From Brotaphodocola faecis (GTDB lineage: Bacteria; Bacillota; Clostridia; Lachnospirales; Lachnospiraceae): a stretch of DNA of 64,000 nt. Every line of letters begins with the position of its first letter. The first letter of the stretch is position 1. Location of the stretch: the NCBI RefSeq assembly GCF_040096075.1, contig NZ_JBBMFJ010000016.1:11674-75673 (forward strand). Reading direction: 5' to 3'. The notes beneath the pieces are model-generated. The model ran no database searches and was not told the DNA's origin. It saw only the letters and a list, made by a program, of their open reading frames with translations. Of the stretch, positions 8,878-17,606 are shown in pieces. Both the position numbers and the translations under genes were made by a program.

Positions 8878-9540
8878 ATGCTTAACTATCTCTGGGGCGG
8901 CATGCTCTTAGCCGGAATGCTGTGGGGCGCGTTAAATGGAACATGGAATGAAGTGACCCAGGCTCTTCTGGACTCTGCAAAAGAATCCGTGAGTCTGGGT
9001 CTTACTATGCTCGGAATTCTTTCATTCTGGTGTGGCATCATGGAGATCGGAACCCGGGCCGGACTGGTGGGATGGCTTACCGGGCGCATGACACCGCTCC
9101 TTGATTTTCTGTTTCCAGAACTTGGGCGGGATCATCCGGCACGGGAACCCATTGCGGTGAACATCATTGCGAATATGCTGGGGCTTGGCATGGCGGCAAC
9201 ACCTGCAGGGTTAAACGCCATGCAGGAGATGGCAAAGGACATCCAGGCCTCCGAGGATGGGATGCGCACGGCCACAGCGTCTATGTGTACGTTTATGATT
9301 CTGAATATTTCATCTTTGCAGCTGATTCCGGTAACACTGATTGCTTACCGGAGCCAATATGGGTCCAGACAGCCGGAAGCGGTGCTGGGGCCTGCGCTGG
9401 CTGCTACGGCGGTTTCTACGCTGGTGGCAGTTGTTTTTTGCAAGCTTATGGATTGGAGGAACAGGAGAAGAAGGCAACATGACTCAGGAGAACCGACTCC
9501 TGGCAATCAGGTAAAATCCCAGGAGGTGACTCGCCGATGA
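8878..9540 (+). CDS. spmA: Spore maturation protein A (nucleoside-recognition/GATE domain)
   Basis: SpmA and SpmB are integral membrane proteins needed for full dehydration of the spore core in Bacillus. This 220-residue protein has several hydrophobic helices and the typical N-terminus M-L-N-Y-L-W-G, plus the conserved N-x-x-A-N-M-L-G-L-G-x-A-A-T-P-A-G core. The start at 8878 is chosen because family members begin this way and AGGAAGTG lies upstream; an in-frame ATG at 8845 adds eleven unrelated residues. The 3' end overlaps spmB by 4 bp. The 214 bp between the FabK-like gene and this start hold no gene I can support. Confidence 0.92.
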   Translation: MLNYLWGGMLLAGMLWGALNGTWNEVTQALLDSAKESVSLGLTMLGILSFWCGIMEIGTRAGLVGWLTGRMTPLLDFLFPELGRDHPAREPIAVNIIANMLGLGMAATPAGLNAMQEMAKDIQASEDGMRTATASMCTFMILNISSLQLIPVTLIAYRSQYGSRQPEAVLGPALAATAVSTLVAVVFCKLMDWRNRRRRQHDSGEPTPGNQVKSQEVTRR

Positions 9541-10049
9541 TCCTGTGGCTGTCTAAAATTCTCCTTCCCTTTGTTATCAGCTATGTGATTGCGTTTGGCC
9601 TGATTTCCCATCGCCCGATATTCGATGATTTTCTGGATGGCGCAAAGAGTGGCATGAAAACCGTGGCAGACATTTTGCCGACCCTGATCGCCCTGATCAC
9701 GGCGGTAGGAGTAGTCAGGGCCTCCGGACTTCTGGATGCGGTGACCAGTGTCTGCGCAGGGGCAGCAGGGCTTTTGCATATTCCGCGGGAACTGGTACCC
9801 ATTACCCTGGTGCGTCTGGTTTCTAACTCAGCGGCCACTGGGCTTTTACTGGATTTATTCCGGCAGTACGGGCCGGACAGCCGCACTGGCATGGCGGCAT
9901 CAGTTCTGATGAGCAGCACAGAGACCGTCTTTTACTGTCTGAGCATTTATTTTGGCAGTGTGAAGGTGCGCCGGACCCGCTACATAGTGCCGGGGGCACT
10001 CATTGCTACGGCGGCCGGAATTGCAGCCAGTATCTGGATTACTGGGTAG
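9537..10049 (+). CDS. spmB: Spore maturation protein B
   Basis: SpmB is the partner of SpmA; both are made in the mother cell or pre-spore compartment and affect spore core water content. The 170-residue protein is mostly transmembrane, with the family motifs I-L-P-x-L-I-A and R-x-x-S-N-S-A-A-T-G-L-L-L-D and the later S-S-T-E-T-V-F-Y sequence. An AGGAGGTG site inside the end of spmA and the ATGA overlap show coupling. Presence of the pair supports a spore-forming host. Confidence 0.93.
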   Translation: MILWLSKILLPFVISYVIAFGLISHRPIFDDFLDGAKSGMKTVADILPTLIALITAVGVVRASGLLDAVTSVCAGAAGLLHIPRELVPITLVRLVSNSAATGLLLDLFRQYGPDSRTGMAASVLMSSTETVFYCLSIYFGSVKVRRTRYIVPGALIATAAGIAASIWITG

Positions 10050-10101
10050 TAAAACATTACCAAGAACACAATTCTTTCACAATGTTGTAAGAAAAACGCG
10101 G

Positions 10102-10130
10102 TTGTGGAAAGATAGCAAATCATGTATAAT
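10102..10130 (+). promoter_or_regulatory. Likely sigma-A promoter of the MarR gene
   Basis: A -35 box TTGTGG (10102-10107) and a -10 box TATAAT (10125-10130) are separated by 17 bp, about 43 bp before the GTG start of the MarR gene. The -10 is perfect and the -35 is 4 of 6. No other good promoter lies between spmB and this gene. Confidence 0.65.
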
Positions 10131-10172
10131 CAAGAGCGGAGCGACAGGCTTCGTGTGCAGTGAGGGAGAAAA

Positions 10173-10613
10173 GTGGATACTTACGCGACATTAAACGATG
10201 CCCTGGTAAAACTGTTCCGTGATGTTATGGACTTAGAGGAGCAGACCATCATTACGGAAGAATTCCAGAATATTACAAATAACGATATGCATGTAATTCA
10301 GGCCATTGGCACAGGAGAACCCAAGAATATGTCTACCATAGCAAAAGAGCTTTCTGTGACAGTGGGAACCCTGACCATAGCCATGAACAGTCTGGTGAAG
10401 AAAGGCTACGTGACCCGGGAACGAGGAAAGGAAGACCGGCGTGTAGTCTATATTTCGCTGTCTGAAAAAGGAAAGCATGCGTATGAGCATCACGAACAGT
10501 TCCACCACGACATGATTGACGCAATCCTGCAGGATCTGACTCCCGACGAAACCGAAAGCCTTGTCAAAGCACTTGCAAAACTGAACATCTGGTTTCGCAA
10601 GGCAAAAGGATAA
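10173..10613 (+). CDS. MarR-family transcriptional regulator, FabT-like
   Basis: A 146-residue winged-helix regulator. The recognition region (M-S-T-I-A-K-E-L-S-V-T-V-G-T-L-T followed by L-V-K-K-G-Y-V-T-R) and the wing (E-D-R-R-V-V-Y-I-S-L-S-E-K-G) are clear MarR features. The start is GTG at 10173 after GAGGGAGAA, giving M-D-T-Y; no ATG fits as well. Related MarR proteins (FabT) repress fab operons in Firmicutes and usually sit at the operon's 5' end. Here one lies downstream of the fab/acc block, beyond spmAB. Control of the fab genes is therefore plausible but inferred; no FabT operator could be checked because the operon's 5' end is outside the window. Confidence 0.85.
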   Translation: MDTYATLNDALVKLFRDVMDLEEQTIITEEFQNITNNDMHVIQAIGTGEPKNMSTIAKELSVTVGTLTIAMNSLVKKGYVTRERGKEDRRVVYISLSEKGKHAYEHHEQFHHDMIDAILQDLTPDETESLVKALAKLNIWFRKAKG

Positions 10614-10644
10614 TATACAAGACATACAAGGAGGCTTTATCATC

Positions 10645-11217
10645 ATGAAGAAATTAGTCATGGGCTTACTGGGAGCCATGATGATCTTATCATTAGCAGC
10701 ATGTACCCCAACCACCGAGAAAAACAAGACCGGTGAGGTAAAAGAGCCGCAGCAGGAAGAGGTCGTTGAGTCTACCGCAGATGCCGGCCCTGGGGTTGTA
10801 ACCGGAAGACCGGTCGACCAGAATGCGTCGAATCTTACCATGGTATCTGTATACAGCATCAGTGAGGATGGCAGCAAGATCGAGGGAACCATGGATTCCG
10901 TAGAGACTCTGGACGCACAGAGCCTGGTAGATCTTCTTATTCAGTACGGAGTGCTGGATGACGGCACCAAGGCAGTCAGCTTCACCACTGAGGGCAGCGT
11001 AGCCAGCCAGGAAGCAGGTCCGGGCGTAATCGCAGACACTACTATGGCAGAGAAAGCAACCCTGGAATTAAACCAGTTCCCGTCCGAGAACCAGGAAAAG
11101 GTTCTGCAGGCAGTAGCAAACACCTTCTGTGAGAATATGAATGCAGAGACCATCACCATCAAGGCAGATGGCCAGACCCTGGCAGAGGGACTGAGCTTTG
11201 TGGATGCAGGAAAATAA
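10645..11217 (+). CDS. Lipoprotein with GerMN-like C-terminal domain
   Basis: A 190-residue secreted lipoprotein. Residues 1-20 form a signal peptide ending in a lipobox with the modified Cys20 (S-L-A-A-C). An acidic linker follows to about residue 60. The rest reads like a single GerMN domain: an L-T-M-V-S-V-Y strand, an L-V-D-L-L-I helix, and a final A-V-A-N-T-F helix before strands ending in a G-Q-T-L motif. GerMN domains occur in envelope and sporulation proteins, which fits the nearby spmAB, but the similarity is moderate. Start follows AAGGAGG. An intrinsic terminator follows directly. Confidence 0.7.
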   Translation: MKKLVMGLLGAMMILSLAACTPTTEKNKTGEVKEPQQEEVVESTADAGPGVVTGRPVDQNASNLTMVSVYSISEDGSKIEGTMDSVETLDAQSLVDLLIQYGVLDDGTKAVSFTTEGSVASQEAGPGVIADTTMAEKATLELNQFPSENQEKVLQAVANTFCENMNAETITIKADGQTLAEGLSFVDAGK

Positions 11218-11235
11218 AATAGAATTATGAAGAGG

Positions 11236-11276
11236 AGTCTGTATCTGGCAAATGCCAGATACAGACTCTTTTTTTT
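11236..11276 (+). terminator. Intrinsic terminator after the GerMN-like lipoprotein
   Basis: A perfect 15-bp stem (AGTCTGTATCTGGCA, 11236-11250, with its complement at 11253-11267) has a 2-base AA loop and is followed by CTTTTTTTTT. It closes the transcription unit and separates it from the sugar-transport promoter. Confidence 0.93.
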
Positions 11277-11323
11277 AGAATGTTCTCCTGTATTCCAACA
11301 CCGTACAGCTTTCCCAAAACCTG

Positions 11324-11501
11324 AAAGTTGTATTTGAAAAGATTGAGGAATGTGAAAGATTAAACGCACCTATTGACAAAAATATACAAAAAATGAGGTG
11401 GAATATCCTCGAAAAATGATGGAACATGCACACTAATGATAAAAAAGATCGGATAATATGACAATTTTTAGATCATATTGTATAGTGAAAAATACAACTT
11501 T
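11324..11501. promoter_or_regulatory. Paired 12-bp inverted sites upstream of the sugar ABC operon
   Basis: AAAGTTGTATTT at 11324-11335 recurs as its exact reverse complement AAATACAACTTT at 11490-11501, 154 bp apart. The second copy ends 24 bp before the -35 box of the operon promoter. Two identical sites in a long (about 330 bp) leader suggest operators for a regulator, possibly the AraR-like protein at 16462, acting by DNA looping. The similarity to a known AraR operator is weak. Confidence 0.4.
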
Positions 11502-11525
11502 TGCGAAAAAATATCCTGTATTGTA

Positions 11526-11554
11526 TTGCGCAAATTGCTGTCAAAACGTATAAT
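11526..11554 (+). promoter_or_regulatory. Promoter of the sugar ABC transporter operon
   Basis: A -35 TTGCGC (11526-11531) and a perfect -10 TATAAT (11549-11554) are spaced by 17 bp, 53 bp before the chosen start at 11608. The -35 region lies in a palindromic TTGCGCAA, which may itself be a regulator site. Confidence 0.7.
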
Positions 11555-11607
11555 AAAGCCATGATAGTTGTTGAAAACAATCAAAAAACATGTTGGGAGG
11601 AATCAAA

Positions 11608-12828
11608 ATGAAGAAAGTCTTCAAAAAAGCAACGGCAACCGTGACAGCAGCAGCGATGCTGGCAAGCCTGACCGCTTGTGGCGGTGGCGCAGCATCCAGC
11701 GCAACCACAGCAGCTCCGGCAGCTGACACCAAGGCAGAGGGCGGCGCTGAGACTACTGCGGCAGCAGCCTCTGGCATTGACAACAAGGACATCAAGATCG
11801 GTGTTTCCATCTGGTCTTCCACCGATGTTCTTGGTTCCCAGTGTAAACTGATCCTGGATGAAGCAGCAAAGGCTTTAGGGGTACAGGTTCAGTACGTTGA
11901 CCAGGGCCATGTATCTGAGAAGGTTACCGCTTCTGTTGAGCAGCTTGCTGCAGCAGGATGCCAGGGTATCATTATCTGTAACTCTTCCGATACCGAGATG
12001 ACTTCTGCAATCAAGACCGCAAACGACAACAAAGTTTATCTGGCACAGTTCTTCCGTGTAATCAGCAAGGACAACAGCGCAGATATCTACGACATGGCAA
12101 CCCAGTCTCCGTACTACATCGGTGCAGTTCATGAGAACGAGCCGGAGAACGGCGAGAAGCTGGTTCAGATCCTTCTGGACAAGGGCGACAGAAACATCGG
12201 TCTGATCGGCTGGGAGCAGGGTGATGCTACCTGGTTAGGCAGATGGGAAGGCTACAAAGCTGGCGTTGAGAACTGGAACAAAGAGCATCCGGATGATCAG
12301 GCTAAGCTTTCTGAGCCGCAGTACGCAGGTACTTCTTCTGAAGGTGGTTCCAAGGCAGCAGAGGCTCTGATGTCCGCAGACCCGACTCTTGACGCACTGA
12401 TTCCGGCAGGCGGCGGCGGTGACCCGCTTCAGGGCGCTATCGCAGCAGTTGAGCGTGCAGGTAAAGTTCAGGATATCGACATCGTTTCCACCGACTTCCT
12501 TCCGGATCTTGGCGAGAGACTTGAGAACGGTTCCATGGCTGGTCAGTCCGGCGGACATTACTGCGACCCGCTTATCGCTTTCATGATGGTTTACAACGCA
12601 ATCAAGGGCAACTACAGCGGATTCGAAGGCAAGTTCGAGGATGTTCCGTTCCCGTATCTGTATGTATCTTCCGCAGATGACTACAAAGCTTACGAGCAGT
12701 ACTTCGTAGATCAGCTTCCTTACACCGATGAGGAACTGGTTGAGATGTCTGAGCTGGATCTGGATGGCCTGAAAGAGGCAGCAGCTAAGATCTCCATCGA
12801 GGACGCAGCTGCAAGAGCTGGTAAATAA
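11608..12828 (+). CDS. Sugar ABC transporter substrate-binding lipoprotein
   Basis: A 406-residue periplasmic-binding-protein-like lipoprotein (type I fold) that would capture a sugar outside the membrane. The signal peptide ends at lipobox Cys24 (S-L-T-A-C). A low-complexity Ala/Thr linker follows, then the I-G-V-S-I-W-S-S-T-D start of the ligand domain, I-I-I-C-N-S-S-D and A-L-I-P-A-G-G-G-G-D. The start at 11608 has GGGAGG upstream; an earlier ATG at 11590 would cover that site. Downstream are two permeases and a double ATPase, then an AraR-type regulator and araA. L-arabinose or a related pentose or pentoside is the likely ligand, by context only. Confidence 0.88.
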   Translation: MKKVFKKATATVTAAAMLASLTACGGGAASSATTAAPAADTKAEGGAETTAAAASGIDNKDIKIGVSIWSSTDVLGSQCKLILDEAAKALGVQVQYVDQGHVSEKVTASVEQLAAAGCQGIIICNSSDTEMTSAIKTANDNKVYLAQFFRVISKDNSADIYDMATQSPYYIGAVHENEPENGEKLVQILLDKGDRNIGLIGWEQGDATWLGRWEGYKAGVENWNKEHPDDQAKLSEPQYAGTSSEGGSKAAEALMSADPTLDALIPAGGGGDPLQGAIAAVERAGKVQDIDIVSTDFLPDLGERLENGSMAGQSGGHYCDPLIAFMMVYNAIKGNYSGFEGKFEDVPFPYLYVSSADDYKAYEQYFVDQLPYTDEELVEMSELDLDGLKEAAAKISIEDAAARAGK

Positions 12829-12861
12829 TTTACACGAGATCAATTAGGCTGAGTGGCTTAG

Positions 12862-12894
12862 GACGGCCGGTATCGCGCGGCGATGCCGGCCGTC
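12862..12894 (+). other. Stable GC-rich hairpin between binding protein and permease genes
   Basis: GACGGCCGGTATCG (12862-12875) pairs with CGATGCCGGCCGTC (12881-12894), 14 bp with one G-U, loop CGCGG. There is no T-run. It lies in the 100-bp gap after the binding-protein gene, where such hairpins often protect upstream mRNA so that binding protein exceeds membrane subunits. That role is inferred. Confidence 0.7.
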
Positions 12895-12929
12895 ATGTCT
12901 TAGTATGAAATAAGAACGAGGTAAAAAAT

Positions 12930-13901
12930 ATGGGTACTCCTGTTGTTGATACACCCGGAAAGAAGAAAATTTCGGGAACTGCGAAAGGCTATCTGATCCT
13001 GTTTGGTCTGGTAGTTCTTTCCTGGCTGATCTTTAAGATCCTGACACCTTCCAACTTTGGTTCACCGGCCAACATGCTGAGTTACTTTCAGGCCAGCCTG
13101 ATTGCTACAGTTGGTGCAGTTGGTTTCTACTTCGTCATGGTTATGGGAATGTTCGACTTCTCCATTGGCGCAAACATCATGCTTTCCGCAATTGTTGGCT
13201 GCGTATTCGCATCAAGATTCGGAATGGGCTATGCAGGCCTCATTATCGGCAGCATTGTGACCGGTTCCATTGTTGGTTTGCTGAATGGTGTTTTCTATGT
13301 AAAACTCCACATTCCGTCCATGATTGTTACCACCGGTCTTGCGCTGATTTACGAGTCCATCGCAAACTATATCGCAGGCGGCGTAGAGCAGACCCTTCCG
13401 TCTAATCTGCGTGCTTTCGGCCAGATGCCGGGCAACATCATTCTGGCAGTTCTGGCATGTGTAGTTGCTTACATTTTCTTAAATTACACCAAAATCGGTA
13501 CATACACCTATGCAATCGGCAGCAACGAGTTTGTAGCCAAGAACATGGGTATTAACGTAGACAAATACAAGGTTCTGGCATTCATCTTAAGTGGTGCCTT
13601 CCTTGGTGTTATGGCAGTCCTGACCATCAGTTATGGTTCTTCCATGGTAGCAGTAACCGGCATGGCATCCATGAGCCGTAACTTCGTTCCGACCATGGGC
13701 TGCTTCTTCGGACTGGCATTCAAGAAATATGGTATGCCGTTACAGGCAATCGTGATCGGTGAGTTCGTCATCAATATCATCTTCTTCGGCTTCATCGCTA
13801 TGGGTGCTCCGACTGCAATTCAGGATGTTATCACCGGTCTGGCACTGCTGATCATCATCACAGTAACCACCAAAGTAACCAAAGGCGAGATCGTCAAGTA
13901 G
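12930..13901 (+). CDS. Sugar ABC transporter permease (RbsC/AraH type)
   Basis: A 323-residue integral membrane protein with about nine hydrophobic segments, belonging to the BPD_transp_2 family of monosaccharide permeases. Motifs include F-D-F-S-I-G-A-N in the second half of the first third, and the E-x-x-A-x-x-x-G-I-x-V cytoplasmic loop (F-V-A-K-N-M-G-I-N-V) that contacts the ATPase. Binding protein, this permease, ATPase and a second permease run in the same direction with short gaps, so the transporter is probably a heterodimer in the membrane. Confidence 0.9.
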   Translation: MGTPVVDTPGKKKISGTAKGYLILFGLVVLSWLIFKILTPSNFGSPANMLSYFQASLIATVGAVGFYFVMVMGMFDFSIGANIMLSAIVGCVFASRFGMGYAGLIIGSIVTGSIVGLLNGVFYVKLHIPSMIVTTGLALIYESIANYIAGGVEQTLPSNLRAFGQMPGNIILAVLACVVAYIFLNYTKIGTYTYAIGSNEFVAKNMGINVDKYKVLAFILSGAFLGVMAVLTISYGSSMVAVTGMASMSRNFVPTMGCFFGLAFKKYGMPLQAIVIGEFVINIIFFGFIAMGAPTAIQDVITGLALLIIITVTTKVTKGEIVK

Positions 13902-13920
13902 ATCATAGGGAGGAAATGCA

Positions 13921-15420
13921 ATGAGCGAAGTAAGGTTAGAGGTAAAAAATCTTTGCAAGTCCTTCGGTATCACGAAGGCGGTTCAGAATGTTTCATTTAA
14001 CGTAAACAAAGGCGAGGTACATGCGCTGATCGGTGAGAACGGTTCCGGTAAATCAACCCTGACCAACATGTTAACCGGTATCTACAGCATCGGAAGCGGT
14101 ACCTTCGTACTGGATGGAAAAGAGATCCACCCGAAAAACCAGGTTGAGGCAAACAACGAGGGCGTTTCCATCATCGTGCAGGAGCTTGGTACCCTGTCCG
14201 GCCTGACTGTGGCAGAGAATATTTTCCTGGGCCACGAAGATCAGTTCGTACATATGGGAATCAAGAACACCAATGCCATGAATAAGATGGCAACGGACCT
14301 TTTAAAGAAATATGGCTTTGAGCGAATCAAGGCAGCAGATATCATTGATGAGTATAACTTTGAGGACCGCAAGCTCATCGAGATTGTAAAGGCTACCTAC
14401 TTTGATCCGAAGATCGTAGTCATCGATGAGACAACCACCGCGCTTTCCCAGGAGGGACGTGAAGAGCTGTACAAGCACATGAACCGGATCCGCGAGAGCG
14501 GCAACTCCATCATCTTCATTTCCCATGACCTTCCGGAAGTCCTGGACAAGTCCGATACCATTACCATCATGCGTGACGGTGTTTACATTGATACGGTTAA
14601 GAGTAAAGATGTAACCGAGGATGACTTAAAGCGTCTCATGGTTGGCCGTGAGGTAACCGGTGACTATTATCGTTCTGACTATGGTGAGAAGGTTTCCGAT
14701 GAAGTGGTTCTTTCTGTAAAGAATGTATCTGTTCCGGGCCTGATCCACGATGTAAGCTTTGACCTTCACAAGGGCGAGATCCTTGGTTTCGGCGGTCTGT
14801 CCGAGTCTGGTATGCATGAAATCGGAAAAGCGATTTTCGGCGCATCCTATGACCGTACCGGAACGGTAGAGCTGGCAGACGGAACCCAGATCGACGATAT
14901 TCCGACTGCCATCAAGCACAGCATCGCTTACACTTCCAAAGACCGTGACAACGAGTCTGTGGTATTAAACCAGAGTATCGGCGACAACATCTGCCTGCCG
15001 TCCTTAGACAGCCTGGCTGGCAAGTCTCATCTGCTGAGCGATAAGAAATTAAAAGAGTTCGCTAACAAGTATGCAAAGCAGATGTCTGTGAAGATGGTTA
15101 ACGTAGACCAGTTTGTATCGGATCTTTCCGGTGGTAACAAACAGAAAGTCGTTCTGGCCAGATGGATCGGCAAGGATTCTGACATTGTTGTGTTAGACAG
15201 CCCGACCCGAGGCATTGATATCAAGGTAAAACAGGATATCTACCAGTTAATGAACCAGATGAGAAAGAATGGTAAGTCCATCATCATGATTTCTGAGGAG
15301 TTGATGGAGCTCATTGGTATGTGCGACCGCATCATTATCATGAAGGATGGCAAGACCAGCGGAGAGCTGGAGCGTAATGAGGCCCTCGATGAGAACAGCC
15401 TGATTACGATGATGGTATAA
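13921..15420 (+). CDS. Sugar ABC transporter ATPase with two nucleotide-binding domains
   Basis: A 499-residue energising subunit of the RbsA/AraG type with two tandem ABC domains. The first has a Walker A of the form G-E-N-G-S-G-K-S-T near residue 39 and a Walker B ending V-I-D-E-T-T. The second has a degenerate Walker A (G-G-L-S-E-S-G-M-H), as is common in this family, but a clear L-S-G-G-N-K-Q-K signature and V-L-D-S-P-T-R-G-I-D. The GAGGAAATG site precedes the start. It lies 19 bp after the first permease and 10 bp before the second. Confidence 0.93.
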   Translation: MSEVRLEVKNLCKSFGITKAVQNVSFNVNKGEVHALIGENGSGKSTLTNMLTGIYSIGSGTFVLDGKEIHPKNQVEANNEGVSIIVQELGTLSGLTVAENIFLGHEDQFVHMGIKNTNAMNKMATDLLKKYGFERIKAADIIDEYNFEDRKLIEIVKATYFDPKIVVIDETTTALSQEGREELYKHMNRIRESGNSIIFISHDLPEVLDKSDTITIMRDGVYIDTVKSKDVTEDDLKRLMVGREVTGDYYRSDYGEKVSDEVVLSVKNVSVPGLIHDVSFDLHKGEILGFGGLSESGMHEIGKAIFGASYDRTGTVELADGTQIDDIPTAIKHSIAYTSKDRDNESVVLNQSIGDNICLPSLDSLAGKSHLLSDKKLKEFANKYAKQMSVKMVNVDQFVSDLSGGNKQKVVLARWIGKDSDIVVLDSPTRGIDIKVKQDIYQLMNQMRKNGKSIIMISEELMELIGMCDRIIIMKDGKTSGELERNEALDENSLITMMV

Positions 15421-15430
15421 GGAGGCAGCA

Positions 15431-16402
15431 ATGGAGAATCAAGTTAAGACAAATACAGACCAGAAAGAGCAGCAGCTCAAAAAATTATCAAAAATGTCGA
15501 TGATCCGTGCCCTGCTTCCGATTGCGGGACTGATTATCATTTTCTTACTGTTTAATGTACTCACGAACTTCCGTATGATGAAGAACCTTCCGCTGGTTCT
15601 GTCACAGGTATATGTGACCATGATCGCGGCAACTGGTGTATTCTTCATCATGACCATGGGCGGTCTGGATTTCTCCCAGGGCTCTATCCTGGGTATTGCA
15701 TCCATCGTGGTATGTATGCTTTCCAAGACCAGCATCCCGCTGGCCATCGTGGGTGGCATCGTGGCAGGCGCAGCAATCGGAGCCATTAACGGTTACTTCT
15801 ATGTATACCGTAAGATCAAATCCTTCATTGTTACGATCTGTACCATGTTCCTGTTCCGCGGATTCATCAAGTACCTGACCACCAACGCGCCGGTTGCAGG
15901 TGCAGCAAAGCTGATCAATTTCGACAGCACTGGATTAAAGGTTGCGTGCACCGTGCTGATCCTGGCCATCGGATTTGTACTGTTCCGTTTCACCAAGTTT
16001 GGTACTTACTTAAAGGCTATTGGTGCCGGCGAGAAAGCAGCGATGTTCTCCGGTATCCGCACTGACCGCATGAAATTCTGGATTTACGTTTTAGCTGGCG
16101 CAATTACCGGTTTCGCAGCGTTTATCAACGTTATCAAAGTTGGTTCCGTTACCTCTTCCGGCGGTAACCAGTTAGAGACCCAGATCCTGATTGCCCTCGT
16201 ACTTGGCGGCATGCCGATTTCCGGCGGCGCAAAAGTACGCTTTGAGAACATCATCGTAGGTTCCCTGCTTTACATCGTATTAAACAGCGGACTGACCATG
16301 ATGGGCTTCTCCACGCAGCTCATGCAGCTGATTCAGGGCGTGGTATTCCTGGTATTCGTAGCAGTATTCGCAGACCGTCAGTCCCTGCAGGTAATCAAAT
16401 AA
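15431..16402 (+). CDS. Sugar ABC transporter permease, second subunit
   Basis: A 323-residue paralogue of the permease at 12930, with a short charged N-terminus and about eight membrane helices. G-G-L-D-F-S-Q-G-S and the Y-L-K-A-I-G-A-G-E-K-A-A loop match the BPD_transp_2 family. AAGGAGG lies before the start. A transporter with two different permeases is usual in clostridial pentose systems. A 59-bp gap leads to the regulator. Confidence 0.9.
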   Translation: MENQVKTNTDQKEQQLKKLSKMSMIRALLPIAGLIIIFLLFNVLTNFRMMKNLPLVLSQVYVTMIAATGVFFIMTMGGLDFSQGSILGIASIVVCMLSKTSIPLAIVGGIVAGAAIGAINGYFYVYRKIKSFIVTICTMFLFRGFIKYLTTNAPVAGAAKLINFDSTGLKVACTVLILAIGFVLFRFTKFGTYLKAIGAGEKAAMFSGIRTDRMKFWIYVLAGAITGFAAFINVIKVGSVTSSGGNQLETQILIALVLGGMPISGGAKVRFENIIVGSLLYIVLNSGLTMMGFSTQLMQLIQGVVFLVFVAVFADRQSLQVIK

Positions 16403-16461
16403 CAAGCCGACATCAGACTGGGGAATGACAGCATAAGGAAAAGCATCGGAGGTTTGATGAT

Positions 16462-17577
16462 ATGCCCAGAACAGCGGGAAGTCAGAATCAGGAAAATCTG
16501 AAATACCAGAAGCTTTACAACTGGGGACGTACCCTGATCACCAGTGGGGTAATCAAGAATCAGGACAAGTTTCCATCGGAACATATTCTTCAGAAAAAGT
16601 TCGGATACTCCAGGCAGACAGTGCGAAACGCGCTGGACCGTCTGGAAAAGGACGGACTGATCGTCCGGGTAAAGGGAAGCGGTACCTATGTATCGTATGA
16701 AAACAGCGGCGCAGATGGCGAACGCCCCCATGTGGGACTGATCTTAAGCTACTTTTCGGACTATCTGTTTCCGCAGGTCTACGCGGGAATTGAGTCGGTG
16801 CTCCGGGACAAGGGCTTTGAGATCGATGTGGCTGTGACCAGAAACCGGCTGAACGATGAAGAAATGTACTTAAAAGGATTTTTAAACCGGAATGTGGCCG
16901 GGCTCATTATTGAGGGAACCCGGTCCACCTTCCCGAATCCGAATCTGCGTCTTTATAAGGAGATCCGGAAACGGAACATTCCGACCCTGTTCATTCACAA
17001 TCATTATCAGAATGAGCAGTTTGACAGTGTGGAGATGTCGGATGCCCGGGCAGGCTATGAGCTGACCCGGATACTGATCCAGAACGGACACCGCCGCATT
17101 GGAGGAATCTTTAAGTATGATGACATGCAGGGGATTGAGCGCTATCGCGGCTTTATTGAATGCCTGTCGGATTACGGGATCAATTTTGATGATGACTGTA
17201 TCCGGTGGTACTCCACCAAGGATATGGAAGAGAAGTTGAGCAGAAAGAGTCTGCTGCGGATGTACCGCCGGACCAAAGACTGCACAGCCATGATCCTCTA
17301 CAACGATGAGGTGGCCGGCTTCTATATGGATTTTTTAAAGGAACGCGGACTGCGTGTGCCGGAAGATATTTCCCTGGTGTCCTTTGACGATGCGGGGCCG
17401 GAGCAGGAAGCAGAACTGAAAATTTTATCAGCAATCCATCCCAAATATAATCTGGGGCGGATCACAGCCCGGAACCTGCTCCGCATGATGGAGGATCCGG
17501 ACTGGCAGAAAAAGAACTACGCGCACCAGTTTCCGGTGGCATTCAACAATGGAAACTCGGTTCGTGATATAAGATGA
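16462..17577 (+). CDS. araR: GntR-LacI hybrid regulator, AraR-like
   Basis: A 371-residue repressor with a GntR winged-helix N-terminus (F-P-S-E-H-I-L-Q-K-K-F-G-Y-S-R-Q-T-V-R, residues about 38-57; G-S-G-T-Y-V wing near 75) joined to a LacI-type sugar-binding domain (V-G-L-I-L-S-Y-F-S-D onward; V-S-F-D-D-A near the end). This architecture and length match AraR of Bacillus, which binds L-arabinose. It lies directly before araA. AraR should repress the local transport and araA genes; paired sites at 11324 and 11490 are candidate operators. The symbol rests on architecture plus context. Confidence 0.82.
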   Translation: MPRTAGSQNQENLKYQKLYNWGRTLITSGVIKNQDKFPSEHILQKKFGYSRQTVRNALDRLEKDGLIVRVKGSGTYVSYENSGADGERPHVGLILSYFSDYLFPQVYAGIESVLRDKGFEIDVAVTRNRLNDEEMYLKGFLNRNVAGLIIEGTRSTFPNPNLRLYKEIRKRNIPTLFIHNHYQNEQFDSVEMSDARAGYELTRILIQNGHRRIGGIFKYDDMQGIERYRGFIECLSDYGINFDDDCIRWYSTKDMEEKLSRKSLLRMYRRTKDCTAMILYNDEVAGFYMDFLKERGLRVPEDISLVSFDDAGPEQEAELKILSAIHPKYNLGRITARNLLRMMEDPDWQKKNYAHQFPVAFNNGNSVRDIR

Positions 17578-17606
17578 TCATTCACATTTATAGGAGGTAG
17601 ATTGAC

